From assembly GCA_039621445.1 (NCBI GenBank), contig CP154956.1, forward strand, positions 40,882,437-40,946,436: DNA of 64,000 bases. The letters run 5' to 3'. Source of the stretch: Euglena gracilis. Its lineage: Eukaryota > Euglenida > Euglenophyceae > Euglenales. The position numbers were made by a program, and so were the translations under genes. Below, piece after piece: positions 9,773-19,390 of the stretch. The notes beneath the pieces were generated by a model. The model worked only from the letters and a program-made list of their open reading frames with translations. It was not told the origin of the DNA and made no database searches. Every line of letters starts with the position of its first letter. Within the stretch, counting starts at the first letter, position 1.

Positions 9773-11380
9773 CTGGGATGACGAAAGATGACACCTCTGA
9801 TAAAATTTTGGCACTGAAACAGCCGAGCCAAGAAAGCCATCTACACATTTGTGCAAATGATATGAAAAAAAATGACGGAAATGCCAAAAATGCAATCATT
9901 CATCCCTGTTCAAAAACCAATTTAAAAATAAGGTCTGCAATGGGGAGATTGCACACCGGGTCATCTTTGATATCCACTGCTGGTACTTTGTGGGTGTATG
10001 GTACCTTTCGGCTTGAAAGACTCATTGTAAATACATGGAGACAGAGGCAAGAGGGGAATGAATCCTGTGTACATAAAAATGATGATGAAACATTTGACAA
10101 AAATATTGTTCTTTCACAAAATTGAAGGTACATCAACCCTTTGCAAATAAAATGCCTTTTTTGCATTTCTTTAAACAAAAACATAACTTGGCCTGTGTCA
10201 CAGGGGGCAGGCACCGAGAGCAAAGAGGGTTTTTTTGTTATTTATGACGATTTACTGCATGGGAAGAAAAAGGTGTTTGCAAGCTTCAAAGCCCCTCCCC
10301 CTCAACGAAAAGAAAGACCCCCAAAAACCTAAGGCCTTGCCAATTTTCAACAAAACAATCAAAAACCAGACCCCCCAAAAATGAGACCCTCCCCTTGGGA
10401 TTGTTTGGGGAAATGCAAAAGATAGCCATGAGACCTTTTTCTTTTACCGATTTTTCATGCATTAAAAATTCGGGGGGTTTTTAAGACCGGGGGAGGTTTC
10501 CCCATCCGCCCAGGGGTTGCCCCCCCCAGGAGTCCAGGTCCGGAGGTAGAGGGGAAGGGGGGAAGGGGACCGACCCACTTCTTGGGGGTTGATTTTGGGG
10601 TCAAAATTTTGCTTCGCACCGAAAAGAGACCAAAACTAGGGGGAAACCTGCCTTCGGCAGTACACACACAGCCCAACCCCCCCGGGGGGGAGGGGGTCAA
10701 GCAGACCCACTACTTTGGCAAAGAAATCCTTTTCAGAATTTTTTTCTGGTTTTATTTTCTAATCCATTTCAGTTTTTTTTTTAAAAGGTTGGTGACTCGG
10801 GGGGGGGGGGTCCGGGCGGAGCCCCCACCCCCCCCCCCCGGGGGCTGGGGATCGGGCCGAGTGGTACCCCACCAGAGGCGGGGATTTCTCTATTTTCGGT
10901 GCGAAACGCTGAAGATTGAGAAATAGTTTTGGACCCAAAATTGACAACCCAAGGGGTCCACCCCCCCCCTCGCCCCCCCCCCCCAGGGGGTGGGTGGGTG
11001 GGTCCGGACTCCCCGGATCCTGAAAGTAACCTCTGGGGTCCAACCATAGGGATTCTCACACTGAGCAATAATTGTTTCAAATAATGCCATTTTAATCGGG
11101 GATTTTTCAAAGCCTGGGTAGGGCAGGGTGGTTATGTTTGCCTTATATTTGCCAAAAGAAATCATGCACTTTCCACAATGGTCATCATTTGTCATTCATC
11201 ATTCTGGGGACAACACAACCATGTGAAGGGCGAGCATAAACACAAAAAAAACTGAAGTTTCTAATCATCATCTCCAGCTGAGCTACCTCCCCCCCCCCAA
11301 GCCCAATGAACACTAAAAAACAGGCACAACACGCCAAGTGATCCCAACCAGGTTTTTTTTACCAACCCCAGGAGAGTGCC
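9773..11380. other. non-coding stretch with GC-rich palindromic block
   Basis: From 9773 to 10330 AT-rich with no exon seen. From about 10480 to 11060 a GC-rich block carries many CCCCGGGG-type palindromes. A 13-bp pair (TTCGCACCGAAAA near 10612 and its inverse TTTTCGGTGCGAA near 10892) suggests an unclassified fold-back or MITE-like repeat. No target duplication was found. Confidence 0.4.
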
Positions 11381-11502
11381 TTGTGCATGGATGTCTTTCG
11401 ATGGCAGCCCCCCCCCCCCATGGGTGGGTCGAATTCTGGTCGGAAATATTGGAGAATAAGCTTCAGACGGCCTGATTTTTTTGGGGGTCTTGCGCTACTG
11501 AG

Positions 11503-11744
11503 CCTCTCTCTCTCTCTCTCTCTGAATGGTTGTTTGTGGGAGAGAACTCTTGGGGGGGAAACTTCTCTGGTATGTAGCGACGATGAGAGATAGCTCGAGA
11601 GAGAAGGAGAGAAGAGAGAGATGAATTTCTTTTCGGTCTCCGATTGCTCTCTATCTCTATAGAGAGAGAGAAGAGTAGAGAGCTGAGAGAGAGGAGACGA
11701 TGAGAGATCTGAGAGAGAGAAGAGAGAGAGATCTCTCTCGAGAG

Positions 11745-11811
<67 letters not shown>

Positions 11812-11820
11812 TCCTCTTCT
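11503..11820. repeat. CT/GA microsatellite with palindromic CTCGAG junctions
   Basis: (CT)n from 11503, then GA-rich sequence, then from about 11730 GAGAGATCTCTCTCGAGAGA-type palindromes followed by about 60 bp of uninterrupted CT up to the acceptor of the first LRR exon. The CT run acts as the polypyrimidine tract of that acceptor. Confidence 0.9.
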
Positions 11821-11841
11821 CCTCTTCTCCCTCCTCTGCAG

Positions 11842-11925
11842 ACAACTTCGTCGGGGCCAAGGGTGCTTCCAGTTTGGCAAAAGCACTGGGCAGTCACGCT
11901 GTGCTGCGCCACCTCGACCTCGCTG
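11842..11925 (+). CDS. LRR exon 1 (84 bp)
   Basis: Acceptor CTCTGCAG, donor GCTG/GTGCGC, phase 1-1. Reads NFVGAKGASSLAKALGSHAV then LRHLDLAG. Confidence 0.8.
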
Positions 11926-13666
11926 GTGCGCAGCTTTCGTGTTGAACAGGTCAAGTAGTGATGTGCTGTTCAGCATGTTCATCGCATTGTATTCACAGGA
12001 GGAAAGACCAAGCACAACTTTCGCCTCAAATTATACATATGTGTTGACATAACATGAACAAAGAATGCACGTTTGCATTGTTCCTGGATCCCGTTCCTAC
12101 TTTGCTCAACGTTTCAGGCAGAAATTTGGATTCGGGGGTGGGGAACCCCAAAATGTTCCGGGTACCGACCAAATAGGCAGATGGGCAGGGAAAGTAAGGT
12201 TGATCAGGTCCTACTTTCGTCTGTTAATCAGCCCAGAGGTCCGTGCCCACAGACCTCGGGCTCCCCTACTCCAATGATTGCATGATAACTTTATTTATGT
12301 GTATTTTATACGTAATGTTTTCTTCCAAATTGTTGTGCTCGAGGGGGGCTTTCAAATGGACAGAAACAGGGGATTGCATACCTTCCCCTGCGGTACGGTG
12401 AACTGTTTTTGCAACCACCTGCTCTTCAGGAGGGATTTTGTTTGCATTTTTCTTATCAGCATTATATGATGGGCTCACAATGGAATGAGAAGCAGGATTT
12501 TTGAAAAACTTGCATTTTAATTCTTTATTGGTGCATTTTTTTTCAGTTGCCTTTGTCGGAGGTTCTGAGGTCCCATATTTTGGACCTTAAGATGGCAAAA
12601 AAAAAACAAAACCGGTGGAAAAATCTGGTCGTGATGCCCACCGTGCAAGGCTGGCGGTCCTTTTTTTTGTAACCCTCTCCTCCCCCCCAAACAGGCAATG
12701 CCATTGGAATCCAAGGCGCCAAGGCCTTTGCACGGGCCCTCCGAAAGAACGCCTCCCTTCGGCACCTCGAGGTTTCGGGTGCGCTCTTCCTTCACATGGG
12801 CTGTTGCAAATACCAAACTTTCTTCAGGATCGACGCTGAGCATCTGACTGAAATTTTCGGATGCGCTCCGAAAATTCGCTTTGAATTCTGGGAATGCAAA
12901 TGACTTTTGAATTTCTGTGTGTGCAATATATATTTATCATATATTATCATATATACCATCATATATATTATCACATCATATATATATTATCATATATATT
13001 ATCATTATCATATATATATATTATCATATATTATTTTCCATGATGTGGAATTACGAGAGAAGTAATTCCCTTTTGCTGGTCTATTTTGATTTTTTTTTAA
13101 GCTTTTGGTGGTTTGAGACGGTTGGTTTTTTTTGAAATTTCTGTTTCATTGTTTTAAATAATAAAAACACAATAACATTTTCTTTTAAATCCATTTTTGT
13201 GATTGATACGGGGGGGGGAATATGCAGAGCACTTATTTTACGCTTGTTGACATACTTTGCGCATATTCTGTTTTTGTTCTTGGCCAAAACGTTGTTTTTT
13301 TCGCACATTTTTTTCGCTTATGTGGCATATATTGTGGCGGTTTGTCGGGCTTTGCAAGGACACGTGGTCACACACAGCCTTTTTGGTTGTGATGTTGGCG
13401 CTATGCTTTCGGGAAATTTTTTCGTGTATTTTGGTTTTCCTGTTTGTGTTCTTTTTGACACTTGTTCTTATGTATTCAGTTCTCATCCCACCTGTACACC
13501 TAGCACCACCACATCAACTCCTGGAATTTTGCTTTGTGCATAAGGCAACCACGAATGAACTGCTTCGACGTTCATCGTACAGGCAACGCCATTGGACCCG
13601 AGGGAATTGCGGCCATATCGGAGGCGTTGAGCTCCAACACGGCGCTTGAGTATTTGGGCTGTGCTG
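11842..13666 (+). CDS. leucine-rich repeat protein, ribonuclease-inhibitor/NLRC type (three exons seen)
   Basis: Three exons of exactly 84 bp (11842-11925, 12695-12778, 13583-13666) each encode one 28-residue LRR and are all phase 1-1, so they splice in any combination without a frame change. Each follows the RI-type pattern xNxIGxxGAxALAxALxxNxxLxxLxLxG, for example GNAIGIQGAKAFARALRKNA then SLRHLEVSG. Such repeats form curved horseshoe scaffolds for protein binding and occur in NLRC3-like, RNH1-like and algal RNI-like proteins. No NACHT, kinase or F-box domain is visible, and neither end of the gene is defined. A fourth, poorer candidate lies at 16148-16225. Confidence 0.75.
12695..12778 (+). 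CDS. LRR exon 2 (84 bp)
   Basis: Acceptor CAAACAG, donor TCGG/GTGCGC, phase 1-1. Reads GNAIGIQGAKAFARALRKNA then SLRHLEVS. Confidence 0.85.
12925..13037. repeat. AT-rich microsatellite (ATATATTATC type)
   Basis: About 110 bp of ATAT, TATCAT and ATTATC units in the intron between LRR exons 2 and 3. Confidence 0.85.
13583..13666 (+). CDS. LRR exon 3 (84 bp)
   Basis: Acceptor TCGTACAG, donor GCTG/GTGTCG, phase 1-1. Reads GNAIGPEGIAAISEALSSNT then ALEYLGCA. Confidence 0.85.
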
Positions 13667-14460
13667 GTGTCGTCGCCCTTTCTTAATCCCTCCCCAAATA
13701 CTTTGCCCCTGCAAAGTTAGTGGGCCAATCTTTTTGGCCCTGATCCCCTGCAAAGTTATTTGGGCAGTACCTAAAACCAGCGGTGGAACGATTGACCACC
13801 TTTTCCTGAAGTAATTTGTGGTCAAATGATGTCTTATAATGTTTGTGACATAATTTTAATATTTGTAGTCATCGGATAACAGATTATTAAGGCATTTGGG
13901 ATGCTTTTTTTCTGCCTACAACCTCTTGATTCTCCAAACAGCTTGTTTCCCACGTTTTTTTCTTGTGGACGGGGAGTTATTTGGACGGATCTTTTTCGGC
14001 CTTCCCCCCCTGCAACGTTATTTTGGCGCAAAACTTTGACAAGACTTTTGCGCTGCGGAGTTGTTTGGGGGGAGGTTAGGTATTTCGACGAGGGGTGCTG
14101 CTGAATTAACATGATGTATGCAGGGCCGTCCATAAGGGACGGGTTTTTTTTTTTAGTTAAGGACCGCCCCTTAAGGACCGCCCCCCAATACACACAAACC
14201 CGGAAAATTGGACCCCAAAAAATGTTCTGGCGCCTTCGGCACGGGGTGTTTTTTTTACACCCATTTTGGGACCCATATGGGAGGTCCCCCCAAAAACCCC
14301 TCAAAACCCCATTTTTTCACACCTTCCAAAAATTTAGCTTTGAGAGTTTTTTGACGCCAAAAAAGCCATTGAAAATCCCAAAAAAAAATCCAAGAGAAAA
14401 AATGTCAGTAAAATTTCGACTGTGCCAAACTTTGGTCCACTTTTTTTGACCTTGGTTATT
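13667..14460. other. non-coding stretch after the LRR exons
   Basis: No exon recognised. Around 14130-14190 the sequence has paired GGACCGCCCCTTAAGGACCG motifs; a related TTGCTTAAGGACCGCCC occurs at 15229, suggesting fragments of one more dispersed element. Confidence 0.4.
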
Positions 14461-14469
14461 TTCCACCCC

Positions 14470-14760
14470 CCCCTCCTGAAAACCACCAAATTTGAAATTT
14501 AAAATTGGAGGCCGAAAAAATTGATTGGGAAAAAATTGGCGTACAGAATCCTGCCATTTTTTCCGGCCTTTTTTGGAAAATTCTGCCAATTTTTCCCCAT
14601 TTCCCCCCATTTTTTTGGTGCCCATGGAAGGACTCTTGCCATAACTGGACGTTTTCACATAAAAAATCTGCCAATTTTTTCCAGGCGGTTTTCAGGGTTG
14701 GGACCAATTTTTTTCGGCTTCCAATTTTGTCTGTTCTAATTTTATCTAGCCCCAATTCCC
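14470..14760 (+). repeat. dispersed repeat also found at 28.51 and 34.81 kb
   Basis: Shares GCCGAAAAAATTGATTGGGA, GGCGTACAGAA and TTTTTCCGG in the same order with 28520-28660 and 34820-35050, in the same orientation. It is non-coding. It marks the right boundary of the satellite array at 34.8 kb. Confidence 0.7.
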
Positions 14761-15289
14761 CCCCCCCCGGTATTTTGGGTTCATTTTCAGCCCAAATCCC
14801 CCGTTTTCCCGAAATTGGTGAAAATGCTGCCCAAAATGTTGCCCAAAACCCCCAAACCCCATTTTTTTCACACCTTCTAAAATTTTCAACATTTCTCAAA
14901 ATTTTGATTTTGAGAGATTTTGGAAGCAAAAAAAGAAACCACTGAAAATTCAAAAAATTTCAAAAGGAAAAAATGTCAGTAAAATTTGAGTGTTCCAAAG
15001 TTTGGTCCCATTTTTTTGACCTTCATTTTTTTGTCTCCCCCTCCTAAAAATTAGCAATTTTCAACCCTAAAAGTTTGGAGATTTTTTTTGGGAAAAATGT
15101 GATTGTCCATCAAAAAACCATGTATTTTGGGTTCATTTTTCAATTTTTCAAAATAATTTTCAAAATTGTCCCTGGCCAAAATCCCCTTTTCCTCATTTGT
15201 CGGTTGAAGTGTATGAGTACAGGGTTTTTTTTGCTTAAGGACCGCCCTGGATGTATGTCACCCCTCCCAAATGAGACCCCGGGCAGGCA

Positions 15290-15366
15290 AGGATAGCCAC
15301 CGGATCCCACCGGACCCCACCGGATCCCACCGGACCCCACCGGATCCCACCGGACCCCACCGGAGA
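15290..15366. repeat. minisatellite, 22-bp unit (11-bp half units)
   Basis: CCACCGGATCC alternates with CCACCGGACCC about seven times. Surrounding 14760-16140 DNA has no convincing exon. Confidence 0.85.
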
Positions 15367-16147
15367 CCAAAAACCGGAGATGACTGTCATTGCCTGACCC
15401 CGGGTCCATTTCATGGGTCGGTTGCTGGAAAGCCGGGGGGGGGGCTTATTCATGGGGGGGGGTCCAATTTATGGATTTTTGCTGGAAAAATTTTCGGCCC
15501 CCCAAAATGTTCAAAATGCCCCCAAAATACCAATTTTCAAAAAAAATCGGCGCTTTGCGCCAGACAAATAGGGGAAAATATGCCGAACTGTGTGAAAATT
15601 GTCCTAAAATGGCTGATTTACCCCCCCCCCCAATGTCCCATTTTTCAAATAATCCGGCGCTTTCGCGCCGGCAGGGGGGTCTTATTTATGGGGGGGAGGC
15701 CATTGCATGGATTTTTGCTCTGACTGGACAAGGGGATCTTATATGTGGGGGGGTCCATTTATGGGGGGTCTTATTTCTTGGGGGTGTTTAGTGAAGGATG
15801 AGATGGGGATGACTCAAGATGGCTGGGACGACCTCTGCACTAATGGCCTCTGACCTCTGAAGGCCTCGAGGACGTATGAAGAGGCGGGACCAGGGCTGTT
15901 TGGGAGTCCGCAAAACCCCAGGGTGGGGGGGGGTCGGCCGCCCGCCCCTCCGTCAAACCACACGTCAAACCACAATCCAATCAGCACAAGTGATAACCCA
16001 AATGAGCACAAGTATTCACGAATAATGGCAAGTCATAGCTATATGTCGTCATCACCAATCTGTGGGAAACCGTGGGGAATATAAAGTTTTTGTTATAATT
16101 TTTGTTTGAACCAGAAATTTTGATTGAGTTTTTTTTTGTGTGTACAG

Positions 16148-16225
16148 TCGCAGATGTCATAGGACTGGCATACTCGCAACCAAATTGCCCCGCAGTGCTC
16201 CAAAAATGCACTTCGGGAAATTCAG
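16148..16225 (+). CDS. weak candidate exon (78 bp)
   Basis: Acceptor TGTACAG and donor CAG/GTGCAT with phase 1-1, the same phase as the LRR exons, encoding VADVIGLAYSQPNCPAVLQK. It could be a degenerate LRR, but the length is 26 residues and the Leu spacing is poor. Confidence 0.25.
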
Positions 16226-16499
16226 GTGCATTTGGCACCAAGGAACTTTTTCTTCGGCGCTGTCAGCACCCGGAAGGCGCCAAAAAGCGTTATCCTTTGT
16301 CCCCACCGCAGTTCTATGGTTCAAACCCAGGATTTGTCCTCGGGTGCTGCCAAAATATTTCGGAAATTCTAAAAATGAAGGAATTGCTTGCCAGCGTTGT
16401 GGTTTTGCCAGCGTTCTTTGCCATTCTTTTGAGAAACAACAAATATCTTTTTTTTGAAATGTCCATTTTTCTGATGGTTAACTCGTCCTCCAGGAACGT

Positions 16500-17060
16500 G
16501 CTGAGCTTCAGGGCGAGGCCTACCCCACCTCCCGGGCCAGGGGGGGGGGGTAGGCCCCAGGCCACCTCCACGTACACAGGCAAAAAAGGTCCAGAGACAA
16601 AAATCAGTGCCAGGCCAGAAGAGGAGATCAAAGGCACCAAACAAACAGCCACAGTGCACACATGCAGGCCGGGCACAACATGCCCCAAAGTGCCTGGGCC
16701 TTCTGGCCAAGGCACTTTCGGTGCCGGAAGCCCGAAAAAGTCCATTCTTGGGCACTTTTTGAATCAGGACCAAACAGGCACCGACTCCGGGGGGGGGGGG
16801 TCGTGCATGCCTGCCAGGCTTTTTTTTTTAGTGTAGTGCCTACCCCAGGGGGGGGGTGCGGGGGGCAGGCACCCCATAGCGCCCCATCCGGCCCCCCGGG
16901 GGGGGGGTCGGGTTTTTGGGGGTGCCTGCCCATAGCAGGCACCCCCCTCCGACCCCGGCGTCGAAGGTGCCGGGGGCCCGGAAAAGGCCATTTTTCAATG
17001 AAAATCTTCTGGGTCCCCCCGGACCGCTCCCCCCCCCTATCCGGGGTACCTTATAGCATC
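16500..17060. repeat. GC-rich palindromic repeat block
   Basis: Contains repeated GGCAGGCACC/GGTGCCTGCC words, CCCCCGGGGG cores and a GGTGCCGGAAGCCCG-like motif twice. It behaves like a MITE-type sequence, but termini and target duplications could not be fixed. Open frames are Pro/Gly-rich artefacts. Confidence 0.4.
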
Positions 17061-17109
17061 CCCCCCGGTAAAAAAAGCCTGATGCCTGCCAGGCACTCCA
17101 GGGCACCTC

Positions 17110-17190
17110 GAGACCTTCCCGGGGATTCGAATTCGGCCTCGCCAGGAATCGTGACCAGGGTGTGACGTAGAGCTGAGCTCTTTGGGAGAC
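17110..17190 (-). repeat. tRNA-like A and B box motifs in the array tail sequence
   Basis: Read on the minus strand, AGCTCAGCTCTACG resembles a pol III A box and, about 47 bp later, AATTCGAATCCCC resembles a B box. The spacing is close to that in tRNA genes. Only this copy keeps the B box; the other tails keep the A-box half. A SINE origin of the tail is possible. Confidence 0.35.
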
Positions 17191-17194
17191 CACC

Positions 17195-17548
17195 CCAGGC
17201 CGGCGGCCCGGCCCGGCCAGCGGCCCGGCGGGCCCGGCGGCCCGGCGGCCCGGCGGCCCGGCGGCCCGGCGGCCGGCCCGGCGGCCCGGCCCGGCGGCTC
17301 GGCGGCCAGGCCCGGCGGCCCGGCCGGCCCGGCCCGGCGGCCCGGGCCCGGCCCGGCCCGGCGGCCCGGCCCGGCCCGGCGGCCGGCGGCCCGGCCCGGC
17401 CCGGCGGCCCGGCCCGGCCGGCAGCCGGCGGCCCGGCGGCCCGGCCCGGCCCGGCGGCTCGGCGGCCCTGGCCCGGCCCGGCGGTCCGGCGGCCCGGCGG
17501 CCCGGCGGCCCGGCGGCCCGGCGGCCTGGCGGCGGCGGCCCGACCCGG
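17195..17548. repeat. GC-only minisatellite, GGCCCGGCG-type 9-bp unit
   Basis: About 350 bp of CGGCCCGGC repeats. Shorter stretches of the same repeat follow the tail motif at 23235-23345, 26790-26955 and, decayed, 32905-33065, so it is an array component and not a CpG island of a gene. Confidence 0.9.
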
Positions 17549-17599
17549 TCCGAATTTTTTTCCGCTTTTTTCGATTTTTCCGACCCGGCGTTGACCCGA

Positions 17600-18085
17600 A
17601 GTCCATGGGTCGGCGGCCCAAAACGGGGCGCCAGCGGGTCGTAAAACGCCGGTTTTCGGCTCAAAAGCAGTTTTTCCGGGTCCGGGAGGCCAACAAACAT
17701 CGTTTTGGGCAAAAAAAAAATTTCGATTTTTTTCGACTTTTTTGACCCGGTTTTGACCCAACCTCAATGGGTCGGCGGCCCAAAACGGGGCGCCGGCGGG
17801 TCGAAAAACGCTCATTTTTGGCTCAAAAACAGTTGTTCTGGGTCCGGGAGGCCAAAAAACATCGTTTCGGGCAAAAAAAATTTTTCGATTTTTTTCGACT
17901 TTTTTCACCCGGTTTTGACCCAAAGTCAATGGGTCGGCAGTCCAAAACGGGGCGCCGGCGGGTCGAAAAACGCTCATTTTTGGCTCGAAAACACTTTTTT
18001 CGGGTCCGGGAGGTCAAAAAACATGGTTTTGGGCGAAAAAAATTTTTTTGAATTTTTTTGACTTTTTGACCGAAAAATGGCTAAG
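17600..18085 (+). repeat. three tandem 163-bp units
   Basis: Unit starts near CAATGGGTCGGCGGCCCAAA and contains GGTCGAAAAACGCTCATTTT, CCGGGTCCGGGAGGCCAAAA and ATTTTTCGATTTTTTTCGAC. A/T tracts recur at regular spacing. Further copies are at 19.4-19.85, 20.44-20.89, 21.48-21.92, 24.62-25.07, 25.65-26.1, 29.1-29.43, 30.75-31.2 and 31.76-32.2 kb. Confidence 0.9.
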
Positions 18086-18115
18086 TCCACCGGCCAGGGT
18101 GTGGGGCCCCAGCCA

Positions 18116-18147
<32 letters not shown>
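18116..18147. repeat. 32-bp G homopolymer
   Basis: Uninterrupted G run at the junction between the 163-bp units and the hairpin module. Equivalent, shorter G-rich junctions occur at 21.95, 27.27 and 29.45 kb. Confidence 0.95.
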
Positions 18148-18148
<1 letters not shown>

Positions 18149-18157
18149 CCAGGTCGG

Positions 18158-18230
18158 GAAAATTTTTTTCGCTCAAAAACACTTTTTTTGATGTTCTGAG
18201 GTGGTGTTTTTGAGCGAAAAAAAATTTTTC
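18158..18230. repeat. hairpin module of the array
   Basis: Arms CGCTCAAAAACAC and GTGTTTTTGAGCG, extended by A/T runs, flank a loop of about 20 bp. Repeats at 21.99-22.06, 27.32-27.39, 28.71-28.77, 29.50-29.57 and 33.62-33.69 kb. Confidence 0.85.
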
Positions 18231-18269
18231 AAAATTTTGGGCCGACCTGCCACCCGACCCCCACTCGCC

Positions 18270-19035
18270 CAGCTGCCCTGACGGCGGGCAATGAGGTCCC
18301 CGAACACCCAAAACTGGCCAAAATCGCACAACCAGACCCCGGGAACCCTAAAAAACGGTCAAAAACCCCCCCTAAACGTAATGTTTGACCCCTGGTTTGG
18401 GTCCCAACTCCCCGTCTAGCCCGAGATACGGCCAATTTACGGTTTCGGGCCCCGAACGGGCCAAAACTAGCAAAACGGGCCCGAAACCCCCAAAACGGCC
18501 GTATCTCGGGCGCGGCGAGGAGTTGTCCCAAACCGCGCATACCGATCGATAGGGCGTTCCAAGGTCGTCAAATAAGGTCGGCATCACTTTTCCTCAACTC
18601 CGCAGCGTTTTTGAGATATTTTGAAATTTTCGATTTTTGGACCCCAGCCCGGCCGCCCTCGCGCCCCATCAGGGGTCCCCGAATACCCAAAAATGGCCCA
18701 AAATGGAACAACCAGACCCCGGGAACCCCAAAAAACGGTCAAAACCCCCCCCTAAACCTAATGATTGACCCCCTGGTTTGGGCTCCAACTCCTCGTCTAG
18801 CCCGAGATACGGCCAATTTACGGTTTCGGGCCCCGAACTGGCCTAACACGGCCAAAACTGGCCAAACTGGCCCAAAACCCCAAAACGGCCGTATCTCGGG
18901 CTAGGCGAGGAGTCGGCCCAAACCGCGCATACCGATCGATCGGGCGTCCCAAAGTTGAGGAATGACGTCCTCTTCACTTTTTCGCAACTCCGCGGCGTTT
19001 TCGAGATATTTCGAATTTCTCGATTTTTTGACCCC
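18270..19035. repeat. two hairpin-forming array units with CGAGATACGGCC dyads
   Basis: Each unit of about 370-400 bp contains GTCTAGCCCGAGATACGGCC followed about 120 bp later by its inverse GGCCGTATCTCGGGCTAGGC, then CCGATCGAT, CAACTCCGC and CGAGATATTTTGAA. Same pair at 22.1-22.87, 27.45-28.2, 29.6-30.38 and 33.75-34.48 kb. Confidence 0.85.
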
Positions 19036-19159
19036 AAAATGACCTCGAAATTTTCCTGGGAAAAAAAACGGTAGACAACTTTTTTGCTCGGGCCATATCT
19101 CCGGACTGGCGGGGAGTTGCGCGGAACCCGACGGCTCTGGAGAAACTAGGGATCCTCCC

Positions 19160-19390
19160 CTAACCTATGGGCTATTCACTTTGGGGACCCGGAAATCCAA
19201 TCACATCGATAATCCTCGGGTGCCCGGACCTACCCAGGGGGGGCGGGGGGGGGCGGGGGGCGGGGGGGGGCGGGGGGCGGGGGGGGCCGACCCCCCCGTC
19301 GCCGGGGTGGTAAGCTTCGCTCTTACTCTAAAGAGATAAGAGCTCAGCGACCAGGTTGTGACGTAGAGCTGAGCTCTTTGGGGGACCATT
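19160..19390. repeat. array tail module
   Basis: Ordered motifs: CACATCGATAATCC, a G-rich run, GGTAAGCTTCGCTCTTAC, TAAAGAGATAAGAGCTCAGC and GTGACGTAGAGCTGAGCTC. GAGCTCAGC and GCTGAGCTC form a small palindrome. Copies end near 20.43, 21.46, 23.24, 24.6, 25.63, 28.5, 30.73, 31.74 and 34.79 kb. Confidence 0.9.

Noticed and set aside
17105-17195. A functional tRNA gene
   Set aside because: A and B box-like motifs exist, but no acceptor or anticodon stem can be folded.
18745-18760. CCCTAAA telomere-like motif in array units
   Set aside because: It occurs once per unit, not in tandem; no telomere tract is present.
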